Shown here piece by piece: positions 1 through 9,175 of a stretch of DNA of 64,000 bases. The DNA comes from Nocardia acidivorans NBRC 108247 (GTDB taxonomy: Bacteria; Actinomycetota; Actinomycetes; Mycobacteriales; Mycobacteriaceae). The stretch's first letter is position 1. Each line of letters starts with the position of its first letter. The notes below the pieces were generated by a model, which saw nothing but the letters and a program-made list of their open reading frames with translations, ran no database searches and was not told the DNA's origin. The stretch is taken from contig NZ_BDAW01000012.1 of NCBI RefSeq assembly GCF_001625085.1, forward strand, positions 1-64,000. The letters are read 5' to 3'. Both the position numbers and the translations under genes were made by a program.

Positions 1-2
1 CC

Positions 3-1931
3 CGCGCGGCCAACGCGCCCTACGGTAAGCAGTCCGCCGCCGGTGCGGGCGAGCGTGGCGATGACCGTCGGCGCGCCGATGCCGCCGATTCCGGTCGTCG
101 CGGTGACAGCCCGAATCGCGGCGGTGATCGTGATCGCCCTGCCGCTCAGGGGAATTCGCGTGGACGCTCGGAGAACGCCGGATCGGCGCGATCCGGGGCC
201 GGTGCGTCCGGCGGCTCAGCGCGCACGTCCGGTGGGCGTGCGACCGGCGATGGCTTTTCCGGTGGGCACGGTGGATCGGATCGACCGGTGCGTACCGCAC
301 GATCCGACGGTGGCGACCGCCCGCGCGGCGAGCGGGAATCGGCTGCGGCACAGGATGATCGGCGCGGGAGCGGCGGCGCTTCGCGTGGCACCGCCGGGTC
401 GGCCGCGGGCCCGGCCCGCTCCGTTTCTCGCGATTCCGGCTCGTCGCCGCGTAATTCCGCCTCGGGGAGTGGCAAAGCCGGAGCCCCTCGGGGCAAGTCC
501 GGTGCGGCGGGACGGAATTCGGGCGGCAAGTCCGGTGGCCGGGGTGATGCCCGCAAGGTCGATGTGACCGCGGCGTATAACGCCGAGCACGGGCTGGATC
601 CGGTGCGCGTGGTGGCTCGGGATGTATTGCGGGCCGTGCGAGAGCGCGATGCCTACGCCAATCTCGTGCTGCCGGGCCTGCTGCGGGAGCGGAAGATCAG
701 CGGGCGGGATGCGGCGCTGGCCACCGAATTGACCTATGGGGCGGCTCGTTCGCTCGGGCTGCTCGACGCCGTGATCGAGGCGGGGGCGGGACGTTCGGTC
801 GAGGAGATCGACGGTCCGCTGCTCGATGCGTTGCGGCTGGGGACCTATCAGTTGCTGCGGACCCGGATCGGCGCGCACGCGGCGGTGGATACCTCGGTCG
901 CCATGGCTCGGGCCGAATATGGTGTCGGGCGTGCGGGTTTCGTGAATGCCGTGCTGCGCCGGGTGGCCGAGAAATCGGCCGAGGAGTGGGTGGAGGTGCT
1001 CGCGCCCTCGGATCCACTGGGGCATATGGCTTTCGAACACGCCCATCCCGTGTGGATCGCGCAGGCGTTCGCCGACGCACTCGGTGCCCGCGCGGGAGAG
1101 TTGGAGGAGGTGCTCGCGGCCGACGACGCTCGGCCCGCCGTACACCTCGTCGCTCGGCCAGGCGAGATCAGCGCCGAGGAATTGGCGCTGATCACCGGTG
1201 GCGAGGAAGGTAAATGGTCGCCGTACGCGGTGTACATGGACGGCGGTGACCCGGGCAAGCTGGAGCCCGTGCGCGACGGTTTGGCCGCCGTGCAGGACGA
1301 GGGCAGTCAGCTTGTGGCGCTGGCGGTGACGCGCGCGCCGCTGGAGGGCGAGGATGGCGGTCGCTGGCTCGACCTGTGCGCGGGTCCGGGCGGTAAGACC
1401 GCGCTGCTGGGCGCGATCGCCGATATCGACGGCTTCCACATCGATGCCGTCGAACCCGCCGAACATCGTGCGGACCTGGTCCGCCAGGCGACCCGCGGCC
1501 TCCCGGTCGACATCCACGTAGCCGACGGCCGTGACAGCGGACTGACCCCCGGCTACGACCGCATCCTGGTCGACGCCCCCTGCACCGGCCTCGGCGCCCT
1601 GCGCCGTCGCCCGGAAGCGCGTTGGCGCCGCCAGCCCGCCGACGTCAAGGACCTGGTCAAGTTGCAGCGCGAATTGATCAGCGCCGCATGGGATCTGGTC
1701 CGCCCCGGCGGCGTGGTCGTGTACTCGACCTGTTCCCCCCACCTCCCCGAAACGGTCTCGGTGGTAGCCGATATGGTCCGCCGCACCGGCGCGGAACAGC
1801 TCGACTCCCGCGAACTGCTCACCGACGTCCCCGATCTCGGCGACGGCCCCGGCGCCCAGCTATGGCCCCACCGCCACGGCACCGACGCCATGTTCCTCGC
1901 GGCCCTGCGCAAACCGCTCGACGCGAAGTAA
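3..1931 (+). CDS. rsmB: 16S rRNA (cytosine-C5)-methyltransferase RsmB (5' end outside window)
   Basis: The reading frame is open from the first bases of the window, so the start codon lies upstream. The first ~180 residues seen are a disordered Arg/Gly/Ser/Ala-rich stretch. A NusB-like RNA-binding domain follows (from about AAYNAEHGLDPVRVVARDVL), then a Rossmann methyltransferase domain. SAM motif LDLCAGPGGKT, motif DAPCTGLG and the catalytic-cysteine motif YSTCSPH are all present. The family methylates C967 of 16S rRNA using S-adenosylmethionine. In mycobacteria this gene directly precedes rpe; here a sigma-factor module and one hypothetical gene intervene. The TAA stop at 1929-1931 faces a convergent gene. 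Confidence 0.93.
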   Translation, partial: RAANAPYGKQSAAGAGERGDDRRRADAADSGRRGDSPNRGGDRDRPAAQGNSRGRSENAGSARSGAGASGGSARTSGGRATGDGFSGGHGGSDRPVRTARSDGGDRPRGERESAAAQDDRRGSGGASRGTAGSAAGPARSVSRDSGSSPRNSASGSGKAGAPRGKSGAAGRNSGGKSGGRGDARKVDVTAAYNAEHGLDPVRVVARDVLRAVRERDAYANLVLPGLLRERKISGRDAALATELTYGAARSLGLLDAVIEAGAGRSVEEIDGPLLDALRLGTYQLLRTRIGAHAAVDTSVAMARAEYGVGRAGFVNAVLRRVAEKSAEEWVEVLAPSDPLGHMAFEHAHPVWIAQAFADALGARAGELEEVLAADDARPAVHLVARPGEISAEELALITGGEEGKWSPYAVYMDGGDPGKLEPVRDGLAAVQDEGSQLVALAVTRAPLEGEDGGRWLDLCAGPGGKTALLGAIADIDGFHIDAVEPAEHRADLVRQATRGLPVDIHVADGRDSGLTPGYDRILVDAPCTGLGALRRRPEARWRRQPADVKDLVKLQRELISAAWDLVRPGGVVVYSTCSPHLPETVSVVADMVRRTGAEQLDSRELLTDVPDLGDGPGAQLWPHRHGTDAMFLAALRKPLDAK

Positions 1932-1984
1932 CGTCGCCCCGTCTGGTCCCCCGGGAAGCCTTCATCCTCGCCGGGATCGCATGC

Positions 1985-2605
1985 CTACGGTCGCGCGGGC
2001 GGGTTGGGTCGCCAGGAGACCCAGACGCCCGCGCGGGGGACGCGGCGGCAGCGGATTGCCATCCATTGGGGGCGTTCGGTGTTGTCGGGGCCGCGGTCGG
2101 TGCGGCCGAGTATGCAGCTGCCGTCGGAATCGGGTACCAGTTCTATGGTTTCGCCGTTGACTTCGATGAATCGCTCGGGGCGGCCGTTGCCGGAGCGGAC
2201 GACGGTGTTCACCGTGAGGTCGGCGATGTGGAAGCAGCACCACCACTGGGCTTGGGCGCGGTTGCGGCGGGTGGTGCGGGCGGCGGTGACCGAATGCTGG
2301 AGTTCGGCCAGGGCGCGGAAGCGGTCGGCGGGGGTGAAGTCGCCCGGGTCCTCGGATCCGGGGCAGAGCACGGGTGATTCGTCGTCCGGATAGCGATAGC
2401 CGGGGTCCACCTCACCGCGCCAGCGCATTTCGGCCATGCGCGTGGTGATGGGCAGGCCGTGCCATTCCTCATCGCACCAGGGGTGCGGACAGCGCGGGAA
2501 CTCCGGATCGCCGTAGTCGTAGCCGGTGCGTGGTTCGCCGTCGGCCAGCTGGTCGTTCACGAGCTGGTCGATCTGATTCACGATATGTCGATCGCGCTGG
2601 GTCAT
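1985..2605 (-). CDS. hypothetical protein with CPHPWCDEEWHGLP motif
   Basis: A 206-residue soluble protein of unknown function. The N-terminal third carries a Cys/His/Trp cluster (CPHPWC followed by WHGLP) that could bind a metal; similar CxHxxC...WHGLP clusters are familiar from actinobacterial and actinophage hypothetical proteins. The C-terminal half is Trp/Arg-rich and ends in WVSWRPNPPARP. The frame could extend upstream to 2677, but ATG at 2605 (MTQRDRH) is preferred because the upstream part is low-complexity. It lies between rsmB (convergent) and the sigma-factor gene on the same strand, 90 bases downstream of the latter. Confidence 0.7.
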   Translation of the reverse strand: MTQRDRHIVNQIDQLVNDQLADGEPRTGYDYGDPEFPRCPHPWCDEEWHGLPITTRMAEMRWRGEVDPGYRYPDDESPVLCPGSEDPGDFTPADRFRALAELQHSVTAARTTRRNRAQAQWWCCFHIADLTVNTVVRSGNGRPERFIEVNGETIELVPDSDGSCILGRTDRGPDNTERPQWMAIRCRRVPRAGVWVSWRPNPPARP

Positions 2606-2695
2606 ACTGCCGCCCGAATGCGGTGCGTGCCGGGTGGCCTCGATCGTCGCACCGGCGGGCCGTGCGGGCAAGCCCACGGGATTCGGGTGGGCGTG

Positions 2696-3778
2696 TCACT
2701 CGCGCGAGGACTGCTCCCGCAGGCGCGCAAGGGTTTTCGCCAGAATCCGGGAGACGTGCATCTGGGAGATGCCCATCTGCTGTGCGATCTGGGTCTGGGT
2801 CATCGATTCGAAGAACCGCATGGTGAGAATGCGTCTCTCACGTTCGGGCAGCCCCGCGAGCAACGGCCGGATGGCCACGTACTCCTCGACCCGATCGAAT
2901 TGCGACTCCTCCTCGCCGAGTGTGTCGAGCAGCGACGCCTCGGTATCACGGCCCACCGAGACCGCGTCGATGGAGCTGGGCTGGTACGCGTTTCCGGCAA
3001 TGACCGCCTGGGTCACCTCATCGGGATCGATGCCGAGTTGGGCGGCGATCTCCTTGGCGGTGGGGGAGCGGCCGAGCTGCTGGGACAGCGCGTCGATGGC
3101 CGAGCCGATCCGTAGATGAGTTTCCTTGACCCGCCGCGGAACTCGCATGGCCCAGGTGTTGTCCCGGAAGTACCGGCGGACCTCACCCATGATCGTGGGC
3201 ACCGCGAAGGACAGGAAGTTCGACCCGCGCCCGACATCGAAGCGGTCCACCGCGTGCACCAGTCCGACCCGCGCGACCTGGGTGAGATCGTCGAAAGGCT
3301 CACCGCGCCCGCTGAATTTGCGGGCGATGTGATCGGCGAGCGGAATGCACCGGCTGATCAGCTCCGAACGCAGTGCGGCGCGGCGCGCGGAGCTCGGATC
3401 GGTGGCGGCCAGCTGTTCGAACAGCGCGGTCACATCGTCGTATCCGCCGGAGACGCTGCGCGCGACCTCCTCGACCTCCTCGGCGTCGACGACCTCGTCG
3501 GGCTCGGCGGATTCCTCACTCTCGGGCGCGGCGTCCGTCTCGGAGGTCGGGCCACTGTCCGCCGAACCGGCTTGGGCCGCAGCGTCACCGGCGTTCCCGT
3601 TGCGCGGGGCGCTGCCGCGATCCCCGTTCTCGCCACTCGCGGTGCCGTTCGCCTGCCCGCGACCACTGTCCGAGGCACCGGTGGCCGGACCGTCGGAGGC
3701 ACTGCTCACCGGCTCGGATCCGGGCGAATCGGGCTGTGACGCGTCGGGAGAGGCGAACACCATGTCCTCGTCGGTCAC
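2696..3778 (-). CDS. SigB/SigF/SigG-family RNA polymerase sigma factor
   Basis: Alternative sigma-70 factor of the stress/sporulation type. After an unusual ~105-residue Ser/Gly/Asp/Glu-rich, probably disordered N-terminus come region 2 (IPLADHIARKFSGRGEPFDDL, then DRFDVGRGSNFLSFAVPTI), region 3 (SAIDALSQQLGRSPTAKEIA) and a region 4 helix-turn-helix (MTQTQIAQQMGISQMHVSRI). The GTG start at 3778 overlaps the TAG stop of the upstream anti-sigma gene by one base, which implies translational coupling and argues for the long form. The pair resembles usfX-sigF of M. tuberculosis. Typical family members are about 260 residues; this one has 360 because of the acidic extension. Confidence 0.93.
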   Translation of the reverse strand: MTDEDMVFASPDASQPDSPGSEPVSSASDGPATGASDSGRGQANGTASGENGDRGSAPRNGNAGDAAAQAGSADSGPTSETDAAPESEESAEPDEVVDAEEVEEVARSVSGGYDDVTALFEQLAATDPSSARRAALRSELISRCIPLADHIARKFSGRGEPFDDLTQVARVGLVHAVDRFDVGRGSNFLSFAVPTIMGEVRRYFRDNTWAMRVPRRVKETHLRIGSAIDALSQQLGRSPTAKEIAAQLGIDPDEVTQAVIAGNAYQPSSIDAVSVGRDTEASLLDTLGEEESQFDRVEEYVAIRPLLAGLPERERRILTMRFFESMTQTQIAQQMGISQMHVSRILAKTLARLREQSSRE

Positions 3779-4206
3779 TACGCCTTCCCCCGGACCCGCC
3801 GGAACTCCACCGTCGTCGGGTATCCGGAGATCGCCGGGTCGTAATCGCCCTGGCTCGCGGTCACCTCGTCGGAGAGGGTGCGCAGTACATGCCAGCCGAA
3901 GCTGCGCTGATCGGGAAGCCCCCGGGTGCCCGCGATACCGCCGACTCGAATCACCAAATCACTGTCGCCCACGGTGAACACGCACTGGAGTGTGCTGCCC
4001 GGCACCGCGAGCGCGATCACGGTGGAGGCGGCCTCGTCGACGGCGAGCCGAATATCGGCGACCTCGTCCAGGGTGAAATCGCTGAGTAGCACCAGGGTTT
4101 CGGCGAGTCCGCGCACGATGGGCAACTGGGAGACGGATGCGGCGACACCGATCTCGACCGGTGTGGCCCGCAGTCCTTGGTCCGCCGAAATGTTGATCAC
4201 CTGCAC
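3778..4206 (-). CDS. anti-sigma factor, RsbW/UsfX-type HATPase_c_2 kinase fold
   Basis: Serine-kinase-like ATP-binding protein expected to hold the downstream sigma factor inactive. The GHKL fold is recognisable from VADIRLAVDEAAS (N-box region, close to DLRLAVDE of UsfX) and SFGWHVLRTLSDEV near the C-terminus. It is co-transcribed with, and overlaps by one base, the sigma gene. Start choice is open: an ATG at 4233, an ATG at 4218 or the GTG at 4206. The GTG is chosen because a GGGTAG hexamer lies just upstream and no ribosome-binding site is visible for the others. No anti-anti-sigma gene is adjacent. Confidence 0.85.
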   Translation of the reverse strand: MQVINISADQGLRATPVEIGVAASVSQLPIVRGLAETLVLLSDFTLDEVADIRLAVDEAASTVIALAVPGSTLQCVFTVGDSDLVIRVGGIAGTRGLPDQRSFGWHVLRTLSDEVTASQGDYDPAISGYPTTVEFRRVRGKA

Positions 4207-4210
4207 TAGG

Positions 4211-4235
4211 CTACCCATTCCACCGCGCGGCAATC
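4211..4235 (-). promoter_or_regulatory. possible SigB/SigF-type promoter of the anti-sigma/sigma operon
   Basis: Read on the minus strand, GGGTAG at 4216-4211 matches the GGGTA -10 element used by SigF-type sigma factors. A GATT at about 4235-4232 is a weak match to the GTTT -35 element at near-correct distance. The GTG start lies four bases after the hexamer, so the message would be leaderless or nearly so. This would allow autoregulation. It is inferred from motif only. Confidence 0.35.
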
Positions 4236-4331
4236 AGCGCAATGGCCGCGAAGACCCGCGGCGACCCCCGAGCCGGGCCCCTTCGCGAATATCGCGCCAC
4301 CGACGGTGTCGGTTCGGTTATGCGCGGCCGT

Positions 4332-4337
4332 TAGACT
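4332..4337 (+). promoter_or_regulatory. probable -10 element of rpe (leaderless start)
   Basis: TAGACT lies seven bases before the in-frame GTG at 4345, the spacing expected when transcription begins at the start codon. No Shine-Dalgarno sequence precedes GTG 4345 or the internal ATG 4384, which supports a leaderless message. The -35 region is not convincing. Confidence 0.35.
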
Positions 4338-4344
4338 GCCGCGT

Positions 4345-5049
4345 GTGTGCACCTCCTCCTCTCCTTTCCAGCGGCCCGCGCCCATGATCGCGCCGTCCAT
4401 CCTGTCCGCCGATTTCGCGCGCCTCGGTGACGAGGTGCGGGCGATCGAGGGAGCGGATTGGGTGCACGTGGATGTCATGGACAACCACTTCGTGCCGAAC
4501 CTGACCCTGGGCCTTCCGGTGGTGCAGTGTCTGTTGAAGGCCACCGACATTCCCCTGGACTGCCATCTGATGATCGAGAATCCGGAGCGCTGGGCGCCGG
4601 GCTACGCGGAGGCGGGCGCGTACAACGTCACCTTCCACGCCGAGGCGACCGACAATCCGATCGCGGTGGCGCGTGATATCCGTGCCGCAGGCGCGAAGGC
4701 CGGGCTCTCGGTCAAGCCCGGTACCCCGATCGAGCCGTATCTGGAGATCCTGCGCGACTTCGACACCCTGCTGGTGATGAGCGTCGAGCCCGGCTTCGGC
4801 GGCCAGTCCTTCATCGCCGAGGTGCTCGAAAAGGCCCGCATCGTCCGCAATCTCGTCGATTCCGGTGAACTGCGCCTGGTGGTGGAAATCGACGGCGGCA
4901 TCAATATGGACACCATCGAACAGGCCGCCGAAGCCGGAATCGACTGTTTTGTAGCGGGTTCCGCCGTCTACGGCACCGCCGATCCGGCCGCGACCGTGGC
5001 AGCCCTGCGGCAGAAGGTGATCGCGGTGGAGGCGTCAGCGGCCCAGTAG
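4345..5049 (+). CDS. rpe: ribulose-phosphate 3-epimerase
   Basis: TIM-barrel metal enzyme of the pentose phosphate pathway that interconverts D-ribulose 5-phosphate and D-xylulose 5-phosphate. Family motifs are complete: [14 protein letters not shown] at the first strand, [14 protein letters not shown] with metal-binding His/Asp, [19 protein letters not shown] and the phosphate-binding EIDGGIN. The conserved part begins at ATG 4384. GTG 4345 is given as start because a -10-like TAGACT lies seven bases upstream. The 3' end overlaps the convergent gene by 15 bases. In mycobacteria ribG follows rpe; here it does not. Confidence 0.93.
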   Translation: MCTSSSPFQRPAPMIAPSILSADFARLGDEVRAIEGADWVHVDVMDNHFVPNLTLGLPVVQCLLKATDIPLDCHLMIENPERWAPGYAEAGAYNVTFHAEATDNPIAVARDIRAAGAKAGLSVKPGTPIEPYLEILRDFDTLLVMSVEPGFGGQSFIAEVLEKARIVRNLVDSGELRLVVEIDGGINMDTIEQAAEAGIDCFVAGSAVYGTADPAATVAALRQKVIAVEASAAQ

Positions 5050-5481
5050 GGCCTCGACCACCGACTCCAGCGGCGGCACCGAGCTGACCGTCTCCGGGGG
5101 ATGAATCCAGGTGCGGTAGCCCGTCCGCTCGTCATCGGCGGACGGCAGCACCACCTGCGCACCCGCGCACGCGACCGTCGCGTACAGCCGGAACAGCGCG
5201 GCGGTGACGGGCGTGCTGAGCGTCTCGGGCCGGGCGGGACCGGTGATGAAGGTCCAGCGCCGCGCCCGCGGATGGTGCACGACCGGCCCGGCCAGCTCGG
5301 CCTGCGCGAGTCTGTGCTGCACCCGTTCGCCTAGTTCGGCGGGCATGGTGATCGCGCCGTAACGGCTGCCTATCTCCAACAGGATGTGTCGTGACGCCGG
5401 GTCTATCGATGCCGGGAGGTGAAATTCGCGCCGGTACTGCACGCAACGAACTTCGAGGGTGGTATCGAGAAGCGTGGTCAC
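5035..5481 (-). CDS. conserved hypothetical protein
   Basis: A 148-residue protein I cannot assign. It has no signal peptide or membrane segment. The GTG start at 5481 is supported by a GGGAG ribosome-binding site seven bases upstream; the frame could otherwise begin at 5556. Visible patterns are an N-terminal [12 protein letters not shown], a central [15 protein letters not shown] and a C-terminal [20 protein letters not shown] followed by TWIHPP recalls small primase/polymerase-like hypothetical proteins of actinobacteria, but catalytic residues cannot be demonstrated. Its end overlaps rpe by 15 bases tail to tail. Confidence 0.6.
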   Translation of the reverse strand: MTTLLDTTLEVRCVQYRREFHLPASIDPASRHILLEIGSRYGAITMPAELGERVQHRLAQAELAGPVVHHPRARRWTFITGPARPETLSTPVTAALFRLYATVACAGAQVVLPSADDERTGYRTWIHPPETVSSVPPLESVVEALLGR

Positions 5482-5932
5482 GCTGCACTCCCAATTGTGT
5501 TGTAGTCCACCTGGATCCGACCCCGTACGGGGCCTAACCTTCCTTCGGTTCGACATTGCTGCGAAGACTCATCCGCGCCGGACGCGGCGACGGATGCGGG
5601 ACTTGTTCCGCGCTGAACTGCTCGCTGAGAGGTACGGTCACCCTGAGGTGGTCGACGAAGTTGAACTGTAGGAATCAGCTGCATAACAATCTTGCGACCA
5701 TTTCCGCAGATCCGCAAGATTATGGTGTAAGCGAGTCGGAATTGGGAACCGGGGGCCGATTCCCCTGCGCGAATTGGCATCTTCCTGTAGGAGAGGCGCT
5801 CTGCCCACTACGACTCCCTGTCGTTAGGCTGAGGGCGGACGCCCGTCATCGGGGAATAGCACCGGTGCTCCGGGCTGTTGGCGCAAGCGGTGGGCCCGTT
5901 CCGCGGCCCGAGGCGACAGGGAGAGGCAGGGC
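5482..5932. other. intergenic region upstream of ribE, 451 bp
   Basis: Divergent region between the gene starting at 5481 (minus) and ribE (plus). It contains a 12-bp palindrome CCCCGTACGGGG at 5521-5532 and a 9-bp inverted repeat at 5688-5721. In the M. tuberculosis order this interval is occupied by ribG and lprG; no trace of either was seen. The conserved blocks of an FMN riboswitch were looked for and not found. A 25-codon open frame from 5594 is not convincing. Confidence 0.6.
5688..5721. repeat. inverted repeat AATCTTGCG / CGCAAGATT
   Basis: Perfect 9-bp arms at 5688-5696 and 5713-5721 separated by 16 bases, about 210 bases upstream of ribE. It could be a hairpin in a 5' leader, a terminator for transcription entering from either side, or an operator. 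There is no T-run after it. Confidence 0.5.
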
Positions 5933-6559
5933 ATGTTCACAGGCATCGTGGAGGAGCTGGGCGAGATCGTCGCCACCGAGCAACTGGTCGATGCGGCCCG
6001 GCTCACCATCCGCGGCCCGCTGGTGACCTCCGATGCCGGACACGGTGATTCGATCGCGGTCAACGGCGTCTGCCTCACCGTGGTGGATCAGCGGGTGGAG
6101 GGCGACACCTTCACCGTGGACGTCATGGCCGAGACGCTCAATCGCTCCAGCATCGGCGGTCTCGCCACCGGTTCGCGCGTCAATCTCGAGCGCGCCGCCG
6201 CCGTGAACAGCCGCCTGGGCGGTCATATCGTGCAGGGCCATGTCGACGGCACCGGCACCGTACTCTCCCGCACCCCCTCCGAGAACTGGGAGGTCGTGCG
6301 AATCTCGTTGCCCGACAGCATCGCTCGCTATGTGGTGGAGAAGGGTTCCATCACCGTCGACGGCATCTCGCTCACCGTCTCGGGACTGGGTCTGGCCGAG
6401 GAGGCCGCCGCCGACGGCAGCAAGGACTGGTTCGAGGTCTCGCTCATTCCGACCACCCGCGAGCTCACCACGCTCGGCACCGCACCGGTCGGCACCACCG
6501 TGAACCTGGAGGTGGATGTCATCGCCAAGTATGTCGAGCGGCTGATACAGCGCGGATGA
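5933..6559 (+). CDS. ribE: riboflavin synthase, alpha chain
   Basis: Catalyses the last step of riboflavin synthesis, dismutating two 6,7-dimethyl-8-ribityllumazine molecules. The 208-residue length is typical. The N-terminus [12 protein letters not shown] is diagnostic, and the two tandem lumazine-binding barrels are seen as [13 protein letters not shown] (barrel 1) and [14 protein letters not shown] (barrel 2), with [12 protein letters not shown] between them. A GGGAGAGGCAGG purine stretch just upstream serves as ribosome-binding site. It is followed 178 bases later by ribBA on the same strand. Confidence 0.96.
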   Translation: MFTGIVEELGEIVATEQLVDAARLTIRGPLVTSDAGHGDSIAVNGVCLTVVDQRVEGDTFTVDVMAETLNRSSIGGLATGSRVNLERAAAVNSRLGGHIVQGHVDGTGTVLSRTPSENWEVVRISLPDSIARYVVEKGSITVDGISLTVSGLGLAEEAAADGSKDWFEVSLIPTTRELTTLGTAPVGTTVNLEVDVIAKYVERLIQRG

Positions 6560-6576
6560 CTGCAAGTTCCCGGCCC

Positions 6577-6642
6577 GGCTCGGTTCTGGAGCGACGGAGC
6601 GGGGGATCGTAGCGACTGGGCGGAGGAGTGAAGAACCGAGCC
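6577..6642. repeat. REP-like palindromic element between ribE and ribBA
   Basis: Perfect 11-bp arms GGCTCGGTTCT (6577-6587) and AGAACCGAGCC (6632-6642) flank 44 bases. The loop is purine-rich and itself contains the near-repeated words GGAGCGACGGAGCGGGG and GTAGCGACTGGGCGG. The composition is unlike the surrounding coding DNA. This resembles an extragenic palindromic repeat unit; copy number elsewhere in the genome is unknown. Confidence 0.5.
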
Positions 6643-6737
6643 TTCGGTGGCCGCGAACCGCGACGCCGGAGGCGGCGCAAATCAGACACTGCCCTAATGT
6701 GGGTACTGCACCTAATTCGAGATGGAGCACAACAGAC

Positions 6738-8006
6738 GTGACCAGGTTCGACACCATCGAGCGCGCAGTCGCCGACATCGCCGCCGGTAAGGCGGTCGTC
6801 GTCGTCGACGACGAGGGCCGGGAGAACGAGGGCGACCTCATCTTCGCGGCGGAGAAGGCAACACCCGAGCTGGTGGCCTTCATGATCCGCTACACCTCCG
6901 GTTACATCTGTGTCCCGCTCACGGGTGAGGACTGCGACCGCCTGGGCCTGCCGCCCATGTACGCGGTCAACCAGGACAAGCACGGCACCGCCTACACCGT
7001 CTCGGTCGATGCCCGCGACGGCATCTCGACCGGTATCTCCGCCGCCGATCGCGCCACCACCATGCGGGTGCTCGCCGATCCGCTGGCCAAGTCCGATGAT
7101 CTGACCCGCCCGGGCCATGTGGTTCCGTTGCGCGCCAAGGACGGTGGCGTGCTGCGCCGCGCCGGGCACACCGAGGCCGCGGTCGACCTATCCCGGATGG
7201 CCGGGCTGCACCCGGCCGGTGTCATCTGCGAGATCGTCAGCCAGAAGAACGAAGGCGATATGGCGCGCACCGAGGAGCTGCGTATCTTCGCCGACGAACA
7301 CGATCTGGCGCTCATCTCCATCGCCGACATGATCGCCTGGCGGCGCAAGAACGAGAAGCATGTGCGCCGCGTCGCCGAGGCCCGCATCCCGACCGCGTTC
7401 GGTGATTTCAAGGCCATCGGCTACGAGAGCGAATACGACGACTCCGAGCACGTGGCCCTGGTCATGGGCGATATCGCCGGTGCCGACGGCAAGGGGGAGG
7501 ACGTGCTGGTGCGCGTGCACTCCGAATGCCTCACCGGCGATGTCTTCGGATCGCTGCGCTGCGACTGCGGTCCGCAGTTCAATGCCGCACTACAGCTGGT
7601 GGCCGATGAGGGCCGCGGCGTGGTTCTGTACATGCGCGGTCATGAGGGTCGCGGTATCGGACTCATGCACAAGTTGCAGGCGTACCAGGTGCAGGACGAG
7701 CAGCAGTTGGACACCTACGACGCCAATATCGCCATCGGCCAGCCCGCCGATGCGCGCGATTACGGCACGGGCGCGCAGATCCTGGTCGATCTGGGCATCA
7801 CCTCGATGCGCCTGCTCACCAATAATCCCGATAAGCGCGCCGGGATCGAGGGCTACGGTCTGAGCATCACCGAGCGCGTGCAGATGCCGGTGCGCGCGAA
7901 CTCGCACAATCTGCACTACCTGCGCACCAAGCGGGATCGTATGGGCCACGACCTGGTCGGCCTGGACGATCTCGACCTGGGTGACCTGGGCGAAACCGCG
8001 AACTGA
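6738..8006 (+). CDS. ribBA: bifunctional 3,4-dihydroxy-2-butanone-4-phosphate synthase / GTP cyclohydrolase II
   Basis: Supplies both precursors of riboflavin. Residues 1-200 form the RibB domain ([41 protein letters not shown]) and make dihydroxybutanone phosphate from ribulose 5-phosphate. Residues 205-422 form the RibA domain: the zinc cysteines lie in [17 protein letters not shown], and GHEGRGIGL is part of the active site. GTG 6738 is chosen because GGAG lies ten bases upstream; an alternative start at 6699 would add 13 atypical residues. It corresponds to ribA2 of mycobacteria. ribH follows 36 bases downstream, so they are probably one transcript. Confidence 0.95.
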   Translation: MTRFDTIERAVADIAAGKAVVVVDDEGRENEGDLIFAAEKATPELVAFMIRYTSGYICVPLTGEDCDRLGLPPMYAVNQDKHGTAYTVSVDARDGISTGISAADRATTMRVLADPLAKSDDLTRPGHVVPLRAKDGGVLRRAGHTEAAVDLSRMAGLHPAGVICEIVSQKNEGDMARTEELRIFADEHDLALISIADMIAWRRKNEKHVRRVAEARIPTAFGDFKAIGYESEYDDSEHVALVMGDIAGADGKGEDVLVRVHSECLTGDVFGSLRCDCGPQFNAALQLVADEGRGVVLYMRGHEGRGIGLMHKLQAYQVQDEQQLDTYDANIAIGQPADARDYGTGAQILVDLGITSMRLLTNNPDKRAGIEGYGLSITERVQMPVRANSHNLHYLRTKRDRMGHDLVGLDDLDLGDLGETAN

Positions 8007-8522
<516 letters not shown>

Positions 8523-8524
8523 CC

Positions 8525-9175
8525 ATGCCTGTCGTCCGGATCTGGAAGCGCGACGGCGGAGCGGAAGAACCGCCCCGCCGGCCCCAGTCGTCCGCGACCG
8601 AGTCGAAGGCCGGTGAAACCGCAGTGTCTGGCACCGAAAGCGCTGGCGTGCAATCGAAATCGAAGTCGACTCCGGATGCCACCGAGGCCCCGGAGGTCGG
8701 GGAGAACGAGAACCCGGCCGCGTCCGGAGCGGAGTGGGATCTAGAGGTGCGCCCGAAGCGCGCCATTATGACGGCACGCATCGTCGCGGCATTGCTGGCG
8801 CTCGTCTTCATCGTTGCCGGAATTCTGTTGCGGCACGGGTCGACCGGCGTGAACTTCCGCCTCGCGGATCAGTTGGGTCTCGCGGTCTTCGGGCTGTTGC
8901 TCGGCGGCGCGGTGCTGCTCCTCGCACGCCCGCGTGTGCGAGTGGGCAAGAGCGGTGTTGTGGTCCGAAACATCCTGGGCGATATGGAATTTCGCTGGCA
9001 GGATATTCGCGGTGTTTCCTTTGCGGACAAGAAGTCCTGGGCTCGCCTGGAATTGGTTCACGACGAGTACGTGCCCATGATGGCGATCCGCACCAATGAC
9101 AAGCTCCGCGCTGCGTCGGCGATGGACCGCTTCCGCGAGCTCGGGGCGAAGTACACCGCCGAGGACCCCCGCTGA
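8525..9175 (+). CDS. PH-domain membrane protein (Rv1417-like)
   Basis: Predicted inner-membrane protein of 216 residues. An ~80-residue charged, Ser/Glu-rich cytoplasmic N-terminus is followed by two hydrophobic segments (about residues 83-103 and 115-135). A C-terminal bacterial PH-like domain starts at RPRVRVGKSGVVVRNI. It begins two bases after the ribH stop and must be co-transcribed with it. The same pairing exists in M. tuberculosis (ribH-Rv1417). The function is unknown and a direct role in riboflavin synthesis has not been shown. Confidence 0.8.
   Translation: MPVVRIWKRDGGAEEPPRRPQSSATESKAGETAVSGTESAGVQSKSKSTPDATEAPEVGENENPAASGAEWDLEVRPKRAIMTARIVAALLALVFIVAGILLRHGSTGVNFRLADQLGLAVFGLLLGGAVLLLARPRVRVGKSGVVVRNILGDMEFRWQDIRGVSFADKKSWARLELVHDEYVPMMAIRTNDKLRAASAMDRFRELGAKYTAEDPR

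Noticed and set aside
216..1742. 508-codon minus-strand frame
   Set aside because: Antisense to rsmB; composition typical of a high-GC shadow frame, no start signal or domain.
5594..5671. 25-codon leader peptide upstream of ribE
   Set aside because: No ribosome-binding site and no link to riboflavin; chance frames of this size are common here.
5482..5932. FMN riboswitch upstream of ribE
   Set aside because: The conserved GGGGC...CCGGCGGT-type blocks of the RFN element are not present.
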